This document shows, piece after piece, positions 33,901 through 45,900 of a stretch of DNA of 64,000 nt. The first letter of the stretch is position 1. Every line of letters begins with the position of its first letter. Under the pieces are notes generated by a model. That model was given only the letters and a program-made list of their open reading frames with translations. It was not told the origin of the DNA and did not search any database. Origin of the DNA: Varanus komodoensis. Lineage: Eukaryota > Chordata > Lepidosauria > Squamata > Varanidae. The position numbers and the translations under genes are program-made. Where the stretch lies: contig NW_025335269.1 of the NCBI RefSeq assembly GCF_004798865.1, forward strand, positions 19,460,616-19,524,615, written 5' to 3'.

Positions 33901-36900
33901 GGGGTGGGGGTGGAATGACAGAAAGCATACACTCATAGTTTGCAGTTTTGCATTGTGATTATTTGAGCAGTGGGTAATGTGATGCACGTATTGCACAACT
34001 ACTGCCAAATTTGATGGAGATTTCCATGATGGCAGGTTGGGGGATACAACAGGTCACTGTTCAGACCATGGAGTTGCTAATTCTTATTAGCACTTCAGAT
34101 GACATCTTCTATAATTATGATTGACCTCACCACTTCCATGGCAGTTCAGCAAGTGAGGATCAATATTTAGCCACCTTAGTGGTAGACAAGATAAGGTGTT
34201 TTATGTAGAAAAATTTGATGTTCTACAGCATATACAAGATGACATCCTGTTTGCCATATGTATCCCCCCTGAAGATTAGTAGTGTTTCTCTTGCTCTTGG
34301 AAAACAATGCATTGATAAGAAACATTTTCCGTTGGAAAGTCTTTGTGCTATTTCCATCAGGAACTTGTACATCATGTACCCAAAAGTTCATACATTCCAA
34401 ACTCAAGTTGCACAATCAGAAGTACGATTCTGTGTTTTAGGTTTAGCAGTGGACAACATGATGAAGGCGGGTATTGTTTAAAAGCAACTGCCAAACTATA
34501 TGAATATGTCCATGGTCACAGAATGGCAAATGTTGCCATCTGTGGTTCCCAGTACCAATTCTTCTAGATCATTCAAATGCTATCTTGCTAAGAAACTGAG
34601 ATATGGATCTGGAGGTCCCTGGCTTTGTTCTTCCCTCTCACAGATTCAGTGGATGGCCTTCAGAATGCTATTCTTTGCCAATCTGATCTATGGGAATGTC
34701 ACAGATCTGGGAATGATGATTACTTTAAATACTGGCAGGCACTCTTCTTAGAAGGGTTGTCCCCAAAAAGAATTATTTCCATCATAGACTGATCCTCACT
34801 TCAGCACCCTGGTGCTTGAGAAGTTTGTCTGCCAGTTTACCAAGGGCACATCCACTGCTTTCAGTACAGCTCTAGAAAAAATAGATAAAATGAAATTCAC
34901 TTTTGATTTTCTGGCCCAGAAAACACAGAACTTAACATGCCTTAAGAAATATCTTAACAACACAAAAGGATAACTTAGCAGCCATGCAGTCTGGAAACGT
35001 CTTCGTGAGAAATTCCCTTTTTAAGCAAGGCAGCTGTATGTCCAATATATCAAGGACATTTATTTGTGTGGAATAGAGTGGAGGAAGGGAAGCATGAGGA
35101 AAAAAGAGGAGAAGAATTTTTAAAGGAAGTCAACAATACACAAAAGTCAAGTAAAAATCAATCTTGATAGAGTTGATCTAACTTAGCTAGTTACAAGTTA
35201 TCTACCTGAATAGAATCTTGAGTTTAAGAGCATATGCACAATTCGTATTTGAGATGAAGTCTAAAAGGCCATATGTAAGGCAATGGGAATCCTATAAACA
35301 TTTGCCCTTTCAGGAAATGAATAGTTGATATGCTCAATGGTATGATAAACTTGAATTCTGAAGTCAGTGATCTCACCAGCCAATCAAAAAATTATTAGAA
35401 TCTAGGTCTACCTGTTTAAGGACCTTGCACTTGTCTTGCAAAAAAGCTGACCACTTCCAACTAGCTACCATATTATGGAAAGGGATTTACTCTCAATACT
35501 CGTTCATTAAAAAAAAACACCATGATATGGGCTTTTGGTTCTTTCATACTGAAGTGATGTTTTTCAATATGAAAGCTCTGGCTGTGGATTTGTTCTCCAC
35601 TGACTAGAACTAACACTCAATGTTATAGTCCCCATAGGATGATTAAGCATATGGGAAATTCCCCTCATTTGGCTTCTTAGATTAATGAGATTTGAAAAAT
35701 AGGAAGAATAAATATGGCCATCTACAAAACATATCTCTAATATGGCTGGGCATATTAAAGTCCATATTAAATTTTGTATGAAATGTGTTTAGGTGATCCT
35801 GTAGTGTGGTGGGCTTCAAAGAACAATGGCAGACCAGAATAACATTGATTTAAGACAACCTTTCCTGAGATGTGCTGGATTACAGCTCCCATCTCTTGTG
35901 ACTGTTGTCATGCTGGCTAGGGCTGATTAAAATTGTGCATACATATGAATGGCACTGCTTTGAAGAATAATGTGTGAAGTCATAATCTATGGGGCTCTTT
36001 TAACATTTTCAATGGATCAAAATAAACTACTGTAGGAAGGAAGCAAACACCTGTAGTCTGGAGAAAAATGCTAAGATTTTGGCTAAGTTCACATGACATG
36101 ACAAGTCACCCTGGCATTAAGCCACACTGGGTTGGTTTGTTTTGTGAAATATCCACAATGAGCCCAACAGAGGATTGGGCCTTTGCTCCCTCTGTCGCCC
36201 TCCTTCTCTCATGTTCCTCAAAGCAGTGCACAGGTGTCAGAGAGTCCCCATAGCACAATGAGTTCCACTCATAGCCTTGGAAGGGATAGTGTGCTGGGGA
36301 AACTTGCAGCGAGCAGTTCCTTGCAGCAGGCAGCACCAGCAAATTGCCCCAGCTGAGGCTGGAAGATGAGCTCACTGCACTTTAGGGCAGAAGCTCAGTT
36401 TGCATTATGAGGACAAAATAGAACAAAAGATCTTTGTCTTGATAGCTGAAACAGGGAGGATGGGGGAGCTAATCAAGCCTGCCCTTCTCTTCCTCCTGCA
36501 GGGATGCCCAATCTATTCACAGGTAGTGCTGCAAACACAAGAAATTGCTGTCCAGTGAATCTCCAGTTCCCACCTCCTGCCAAGGAGGTTTACTCTCAAG
36601 CAGAAGATGGGGGTGCCTGATCCAGTTGGCAGATTTCCCCCTCCTGCCTCCTGGCAATCCAGGATCTGGCCAGGATGTTGCCTCCTTCTTGCCAATAGGT
36701 CCTGCACCTTCTCTTCAAGGATGAGGAGATCCCAGCCATTCTTGGCAGCCGGATGAAAGCTCTACCCCTGAGAGCCCAGCAAAATGCCCACTCCATGCCA
36801 TGATGGGCAGGGGAAAGTTTCTGAGAACAGCCCCCAAGTGCCACTTTGGTACATTGGATGCTGCTGCTGGTAGCTTGACAGGACTGAAAGGGGATTTTTG

Positions 36901-39900
36901 CTGTACTCACTAAGCGACTTGCTGGCACAAGTGAATCATGCCACCCAGGTGCAGATGACATTGCAGCCCACCAACAATAAGAAACAAGGGTTGTCATGTT
37001 GTCCAAACCAAGACACATTATAGACTCATCTCCATTTAGCCTGTAGATAACAGGCATTTCAGGAATTTCTATTGTTTCAAAAATGCAAAACTACATGGTC
37101 AGCAAAACTAAAAAAACTTAAGTATAGCATTCATTTTACTCTAAATACATTGTATTCATTTTAAAAGTGATTGTTTGTCTTCAACCTCGTGTTGGAACAA
37201 TTACTGTAGTGGACCAAGCACAAACTTTATCAAAAAGCAAATGTTATAACCCTTGGGTAGTAACTGAAACATAGCATTAGTTCCACGATTATCAGTGCAC
37301 ACAGCAAAATGTACAAAATGTGTGTACTTAATTTTATAAAGTAAAAAGAGCCAGCATTTAAACAGTAAATATATAGTTGAATATGAGCAGTTTGATTGAT
37401 TGTGCTGATATCTGTTTGCTTTCCAGAGTGCAAAAGGATAGAACGTCTAGATGTTGTATTTGTAATTGATAGTTCTGGAAGTATAGGTCCAGACAACTAT
37501 GAAATCATGAAGAATTTCATGATCAGCTTTGTGAATAAATCTGATGTTGGCCCAGACAACGTTCAGTTTGGAGCTCTGAAGTATTCAGATGATCCAAGTA
37601 TCCTGTTCCACCTTGATACCCACAGTACCAAAGCAGCAGTCATTGAGGCTATCCAGCGTGACATCCCTTTAAATGGCAATACATACACTGCCAAGGCTCT
37701 GCAGCATTCAGCAGCTCTGTTCACTGAGGCACGTGGCAGCCGCAAATGGAAGGGTGTCCCCCAAGTTCTTATGGTCATAACTGATGGTGAATCCCACGAT
37801 TCGTCTGCCCTTGATGGAATTTCAAAGAGTCTCAGGGACAGTGGAATTACTATCTATGCCATTGGGATAAAAGGAGCAAATCCTGCTGAACTTCAGACCA
37901 TGGCCGGTTCAGAGGTGTACGTATGTTATGTGGATGAATTTGATGGACTAAAAAACATATCCAAGACACTATCACAACAACTTTGCAATATTTCAAAGCC
38001 AGGTAATGTACTGACTTACTCTTCTGTGGTATTCATTTTTCAATGAATAGGCAAAGAACAAACTACTCAAATGTATTTGTGTTGGTTAAGTTAGCAGTTC
38101 TAGAAGTGCTGGGAAGTGGGAGTATTCCTCGGGACAATTTCTCAGTTCCTTCTTTTCCCTTTTTTCTTTCCTTTTTAATCCTGGAGCCGTACTTAATATA
38201 GCGATGTCACTACACCCACTTCCATTTCTGCTGGATTATTACCCCACCTGTATAGCTGTGATCTCCTGCTTTTTTTTTTCCTCAGGACAATCTGAATCAA
38301 GTTACCTCTTTGAAAATAGATTCTAAGTAAGCATAAATTTCCTTTATTGAGTGTTTTTTCACTCAATGTTTTCTCCTAGTTTACTTTGAGAAAAGAATGT
38401 ATTCTTTTCATTGTGAAGCCCAAACTTCTGAATTATTTTGAATCCCATTCAGCAAAACCCAGTCACAGAATAACATGGGGAGCTGAGGTGTGGGGAGGGT
38501 TACGGCACTAACCTGTACCAATAAACTGAGAAATAATTTCCTGCTTATATTCCTGTGGTGTCTTTTTCAAGACAGTTTGAAATTGAGATTTTAACCATTT
38601 ATCTTTCAGCAGTTTGTCTCAGAAAGCTTTCTCAGGATAAAAACAAGATGTTACAAGGAGGCTACATTTCTCTTTATACCCCCACAAGTAAGAAAAATAG
38701 CTTGGACAAGAGGAAGATTTTGATCTGAGGGGCTAAACAGCCTCTCTATATCCACACTTCCTCTATTTCAACTAGAATCCTGCCCTGATTGCTGGTTAAA
38801 AGAAAATGCTCAGGAAGCTGAGCATAGCACCCTGTTTGGCTCACAGTGTCCTCAGCCCTCTGTCCAGGGTAGTGCCATTATGGTCCCCATCTTTTTCTGG
38901 AGGCTGAAAGGGCATGGCTCCTTCTTGGCATCATACTGGCCAAAATACATCTGTGCATGCAGGTGGTATGGTGTGGAACTTTTGCATCTCCTCATAAACC
39001 TTACCAGTAAGGAAAACAGTTACTCTAGCACTCAAGACTATCAGCCAAATGCAGGATCATTTTTGCATGGCATATATATCAAGAACTAGTACGACATAGA
39101 GATTAAAGTGTTAGACTGGGACATGGAAGATCTGGGCTGTAGTCCCCTCTAAGCCTTAAAGCTCACTGGGTGAACTGCAGCAGTCACAGACTTCCCTACT
39201 AATCTACCTCACAAGGTTACTATGATGATAAAATGGAAGGGAATGGGATCATGCAAGCTGATTCAGGCTTCTTGAAAGGAAAAAAAGTGGGATATAAATG
39301 TAATAAATAAACTCTTACAGAAAATGAATGCATTGTTTAATATTTTGGTATAGTGCCTTTCAACATAATACCTTAATTTAATATAAAGTGCCATCCTCTT
39401 GTTACAGTTAAAGCAGGTAAAGTTGAGTAGGAACAATTGAAACCAAAACTCATATGTCAACAGTCTACTGGATTAAGCATTTGGCGTCTTTTTCAATGTT
39501 TTAACGAATGAAGTCCAACCATCTGCAGGCCAGATGAGGAGCATTCCTGGGATGCACCAGGCCCATGGACCAGAAGTTTCCCATTCTTGGAAGATAGTAG
39601 CTCAAGGAACATTTTTGGAGGGCAGCTTGCAGCAAATAACCACCATTTCCATTTTCAGTCTGGGGGAAATAATTTCTGTGTTGCATCCAGCCATACTGAA
39701 AATAGACCTATTGAGATCAGTGGGGCTTAGGTTAGTAATGACTTATACATCACATTGATTTCAGTAAGTCTATACTAAGAATGACCAAGTGTGAATCCAA
39801 CCCTGTTAGTGTATTGCAAAGATTGGTTCCTAGATATTTATCTATAGGAAACAATGCATCCCACTTACACTTTCTTAAAATAAGCCATATTAATTTATTT

Positions 39901-42900
39901 ATTTTATTTATTTATTAAAACATTTCTATGCCGCTTACAACATTAAATACAAAATACATTAAAACAATGACAATTAAAATATATACAGTAAAATATGTTA
40001 CCTTCATACTGCTAAGCAGTACACTTACCCCTACAATAAGGGAAAGCGTATTAAACTATTATACCAAGATAGTACACTTGTATCTCCTTGGCATGACTGT
40101 TGTCCCTATGTTTTCCTATTTATCTTCTTGTTGGTTGAAATTTGTTTATATTATCTGTGAAATATTCACTTGTACTGCACATGAATGTTGGTTTGTAGCA
40201 ATATTAATGCAAAATGGTCAAATTTTCCCTCACAGAATGTGACATCCAAGCAGAGGTTGTTTTCTTAATTGATGGCTCCAAAAGTGTACCCCGTGAAGAT
40301 TTTGAGAGAATGAAAAATTTCTTGAAGGAACTGATTAAAAAGATTGAGTATAAGAGTGAACTACAATTTGGCATGGCTCAGTTCAGTGAAAGCTACAAAG
40401 AAGAATTCAGTCTGGGTGATTATCTGAGTAAAGAAAATCTGATGGAAAAAATCAATAATGTTTCAATGCTCTTTGGCAAAAAAACCTATATCGGAGTTGC
40501 TCTTACTGGAGTACAGGAATTGTACAAGTCACGAAGGCGCAGGTCAGCTACAAGTGCTATGGAGCAAAAATTGCTGTTAATCACTGATGGAAAGTCAGAT
40601 GATGGAGTTGCTAAACCAGCAGAAGTCTTAAGGAAACAAGGCGTGGGAATATACGCAATAGGAGTGGGTGAGGTTAATGAAATGCAACTTCAACAGATAA
40701 CTGGCTTCCCAGATAGGAAATATACAATAGATATGTTCAGTGACCTGCCAAATGTGACTACACAACTGATTAGAGACTGGTGTAAAAAGAGACCTGGAGG
40801 TAAGTTCTGTTCAGCAAAACCATTTTTAAAATCTTCTACATTTCTGTCTATGGGTGATAAAACAGATTAAAAATGCTTTGCTCCCACTGCTGCTGGTGGT
40901 TTTTAAACCCTTTTTGTTATTTCACCAAGTTTCATCCCTTTCTCTTTAAAAAAGGGATGTAGAGCTAGTCCTCCCATGCTCCCCAAACCAGACTCCAGCA
41001 GGTGGGGCTTGTCCTCCTCTGAGATCAGAATGCAGGCATCAGTGGCCAGGTTGCTTTGCATGGTGCTCCCTCGTGCTATGAAAAATAGGGTCCTAGCAGC
41101 AGCTGGATCACTTGTTGCTACATCTAGAGTCTCTGTGGGCACCGGGCACCAGGCACCATGCAAACCCAGGAACTCAGCCACCAGTGCCAGCAGAACCCCT
41201 TTCTCTGTGTTAAGATCTCTGTGCCTCCACATGGAGAATGCTGAAATACTCAAGACAATAATACCTGGGGAGAATGGTCACTGACATCAATGACTGTGAC
41301 TCCTGATACAAACAGGCCTACAGGAGGCCTGATGGATGGGGGGCATGTGGAATCCCACCACAAAACTGTCCTACACCCCTGCTTTCTAACATCAGTCCAT
41401 CTTCTTCCTACTTCTGTTTTGTCCTCATTCATTAACAAAACTTTTCACTGTTGATTCTTATCACAGAGCTGGGAAATCTAAATTTCACTTTGATGTGACT
41501 GGCTAAAATATAAAGAACTTTGTGATTAATTTTGCCACCTGAGTAGGTTGCTCATGTTCTGCATTGCCCATCTACAACTTATCCCAATCTTCTTTTGAAA
41601 TGGGAACTTCTAACTGTCTAAGGAAGCTGATGGGTTGGATCACCTTGCAATTCTTCATCCCATTGTCTGTGTACTCTAGTGACATTTATTTTCCTCAGCC
41701 ATCACTTTATGAATGTTTAAACCCATACATTTTCCATAAAGCAGAGGATCTCTGATGGAGAGTAATGAAAGGTTCAAGATCATGTAACGGAAATTTGGAA
41801 AACATTTCTAGTACTTCAGTAAGAGTTCAAGTTGTGTGAAGTAGTGGTCCAGTCTTCTTCAGAGTGTTTCCAGGAGTAGCTGAATAGAAAGATTTGGTGT
41901 TTACTATGTGTTTTAGATAAATGCAGTGGTGTAGTGGTACATTTGGAAATGCAGCACTTTTATTTGATTATCATAACTAATGTGATTCTTTACTGTTATC
42001 TCTGTTTTTACATTCTTCAACATTTAAATACATAATTTCTAATAATTTGTGTTTCCCTAAAGCGAGATGCTTTGTGGATATTGTTCTGGCATTTGATATC
42101 TCATCTCAGAAGTCAGGAGAATATTTATTCGAAAGGCAACACCATTTGGACCACTCCCTTCTAGACATTTTAAAGTACCTTACAGACTTTAAACACTTAA
42201 GCTGTGACAAAGAAACAAAAACACAGTTCAGCGTGGCTATTGCAATAGAAAATTCTAACCAACCTATTTCACCAAAACTCCAAGTTCACCCTGAAAAAAT
42301 CCTAAATGAACTCAGAAAGGTTGTGGTCAACAATCCATCTCATCTCAATGTTGAATTCTTGGACAAAATTTGGAATAAAGTTCAAGACAAGTTCCAAGAT
42401 TCAAATCGAAATAAGGTAATTTATTCTTACATCCAATGGGTTGAAATAAAATAGCATTGACCAAATGTTCTGTATCCTGGTGTGCAAATGCCCAAAATAC
42501 ACAACAGGGGAAGGTTTTCTTTTAGAGGATTTATTCTCAAGAACAACTGGTTGCAAACAAATAGTTCCAGATGGCGCACCTGAGCAGTCCTGAGCAGGAG
42601 CAGTTTGCCCTTTTATACATTGATTGTTAGAAGGTTACAGGTAAGACAGTTAACACCTTCCAATAGGTATCAGAAGTAAAAAAGTTTCAATGGCATGATC
42701 TTTCTCACTTGCATACCAAAGAAGATGCTCCAAAGGAAGGGGAAGGATGGGGTGCTAATAAATAGAAGAGGAGGAAGATGGGGTGGGTTGGTGTGAGTTG
42801 TCCTTTGTTTGAGCTCTTACTTATCTGTCAAGTGCCAACTAGCTTTCTCTGGATGCCAGGTTAGTGTCAGCTACATTTTAAGGATGCACACAAGCTTATT

Positions 42901-45900
42901 TCTAGAAAAGAAGTTTTTCTCAGACATGTGAGAAATGTCTGAAAATCATTTCTCAGTCAATGATTGCATGATTATACCTGTGTAAGTTATACCTATTTGT
43001 CATGCATGCGTGCTTGGATGAGATTCCCAGGCGTGCACCAGAGATGGAGGACTCTGGTGGGAATGACGGCTCAGACTCCGAGGAGGGGAGTGGAGAGCTG
43101 ACCCAGCCGTGGCTCCGAGTTCTCACTCTGAAATTGGAGTTGTTGAGACTAGTGAGGCCCCAGTTGCCCAAATCCTCCCAGTGAGCCAGCCCGAGCCAGC
43201 GCTGGATCAAAGCACTTCAAGGGCAACCACTGAGCCCCTCCCATTCCTGATTGTGGGAAAGAAGCTGACAGAGAACAGGTTGGGAGGGGTTCCTGGGAGG
43301 AGAACTTGATACTCTGGGAGACGTGGACGTGAGGGCCTGTTGACGCACTCGCTGGCTTGCCAGTTGGAAACTCAATGGGAAGAGCGTCGGCATGCGTGTG
43401 TCATAGTGTGCCCTCCTCCAGAGAACAGCCTTGAAGGGTTCATAAACAGAGCTTTGGGTGAATAGGGTCAGAGCGAGATGTCAACTTTCTACCTGGAGTG
43501 TGTGTTTTGGAGTTTGTGAATACTTTGTAGCTGTATAGAATAAAGACTCTTTTAATCATTGCTGAAGTGCTTGCCTTGTATGGAAAGAGATGCCTAGTTC
43601 ATGACCTATTGATTTGTACATCAATGGTGTATAAAAATGATGTTAAATGATTTTAAAATGTTTTTTAAATGTAAACCTACCTGCCAAGTCAGAATAATTT
43701 AAATAATTTAAATTATATTTCCCATTATATTTTTTCTTCTGTAGTTCCATGCTACATAAACTTGTTTCCATGTATTCAAGTATGTTATCCTTTCTTTTAT
43801 GGTATCTCTCCATGTTTAAATAAGACTCTACCATTGTACATATTTGTGTTACTGTTCTAGACAAATACCATAACGGTATTAATGTTATCTACCTGGTATT
43901 GTTTTAGGTGTTACTTCTTTTCTCTGATGGCCCGGATGATGAAATAGAAGCACTGAAGCAAAAATCTGAAGAACTTAGACAAAAAGGTACTTCATAGCAG
44001 ATGAAAATGCAATCAAATGTATTTTATTTAATTGTGTTCTTCGATCAGCAAAATAAATATCTACGATGAAACCAATTTTCTTTTAATTTTGCTCATGCTC
44101 CAACCCTGCTATATAATCAGATCTTCCTCTAAGTGCTAGAATTATTCATTTGAACCCCTTCTCTACAAGAATATTCTTTACATTCAACAAGCAAGAAACT
44201 CACAGGTATCTCTCCAATTAATTGCTCAGGGTTAAACCAGATAATAATTAGAGATGCCTCCAAATGTTGCAGTGAGTTGGCTCATTGCCTGAAATTCATC
44301 TGTTCATAATGCTCAGCTTGGTAATGTGCCTGAACTGATGTATTATGAATTAACTATTAGGTATGGAACTGACTGCATGTACAGTAAAATAGTACAAAAA
44401 TCCCTAAATTTGAAGTCATCCTACCACTAGACCACACCAAAAGTTACTTGAAGCAGACTCCTTAGTTGTTGTTGCTGCCCCTGATGCAGCTCTGGCTCCA
44501 ATGGGGAGGAGGATGCTGGTCTATCTTTACAGGTGATTAGACATCATACAGGCAAGTCTTGTGAGAACAACCATTCAGAAAAGCAGCACATAACATGATA
44601 ATGCATGACTTCGTGCCACACTTTGTGATTCGGAACCAGAACTCCCAAGATTCCCTGTGATAGTGCAAATGTGCAAAAGGTCATATGCACAGAGCACATT
44701 TTCATATTGAAAAGGAACTTGCATTTGTCACTTGGTCAAATCCATTACTTTCTGAAAAAGTAATCAGTAATTCATTCAGTTTTCTATTACTAATGATAAT
44801 GCTTCCCCAAATGGAAGCAAACAGGGTTGGGACAAAATGGGTTGAATCTAGTCATGGTTTGGGCCCCCTGAAAACGATGGTGCTTATGTTAGCCATGTCT
44901 AACTTGTGGCTAACAGGTAGCACAGCTAACTTACCCTAGATCTATCCCAATGAGCAAACTGATTCTAGCTTCAGATTTAACCATAGTGGTCAACAGTTTT
45001 CCTTTTCGCAGCACTGGAAGGAATTCATACTTAATGTTTGGTAATACCAAACAGTACCTTCTCATAAGGGTAATGCATCTGGTAGGCAGCAAAACCAGAT
45101 ATACTCATCCTTAATGCCAGGCAAGAATACTGCAGTAGTTATATGAACTGTTACAAGGTCTGAGCTAGTGTTGGAAAGTTCACAAAGAGATGGAGATACC
45201 ACTAACTGTGATGCTTTCTTCTTTGAGCTTTTCTACATGAGGTATTTATTATGCATTTAACAGTCACTACTTACAGTTGTTTATAGATTCCTTAGAAGAC
45301 ATTGTAACTGTTCAGTTCTGCTTCTGTGTCTGTGCCAGTACTTCTAGAGAGGTTTTTTAAAGCAAAAAAAAGGCGCACCATTTAATTGAAAAAGCAAAGG
45401 AAAGTCCAATTTCTTCTTGTGGTGCATGCTATTCTGATATAGCGTGGTGTCCCCAAGAGGTTACGTAACAGAAAAGCAGAAAAGAAAATGCTCCTCGTGT
45501 AGTACTTTTATCTCAGTTCTGCAACAAACTAAAAGTAAATACAGCAGATTAACAGCCCTGTAATAGAGCTGCATAGAAAAACTTTTTGTGTCCAAAGGAC
45601 CGGTAGATCTACCTTTCTTATTAGTTCATTAAAAAACATAGCTCCAGTGCCAGACACAGTCCAGATAACAATCAAACCGCCATTAGAATGTTTAATGGCG
45701 TGTGCCTTGAAAACAATCCAACAAATCAATGTTGATAACCCATGGGTTCTATCAACAGTTCAAACGGAAACTTTGTTAAATTCATAACTCTTTACAAATG
45801 CTACTACAGAAAATAATTCTCCTCTCAGGTCTTCTTCACTCCAAAGCCCTAGATCTCTGATCAGCTTGGTGCCAGGCTTTCATGCTGGGAAGGATTGTCC

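Noticed and set aside
39407-39417. Micro-exon between TTGTTACAG and GTAAAG
   Set aside because: It would be 9 bp, has no counterpart in the family, and the phases of N3 and N2 already join perfectly.
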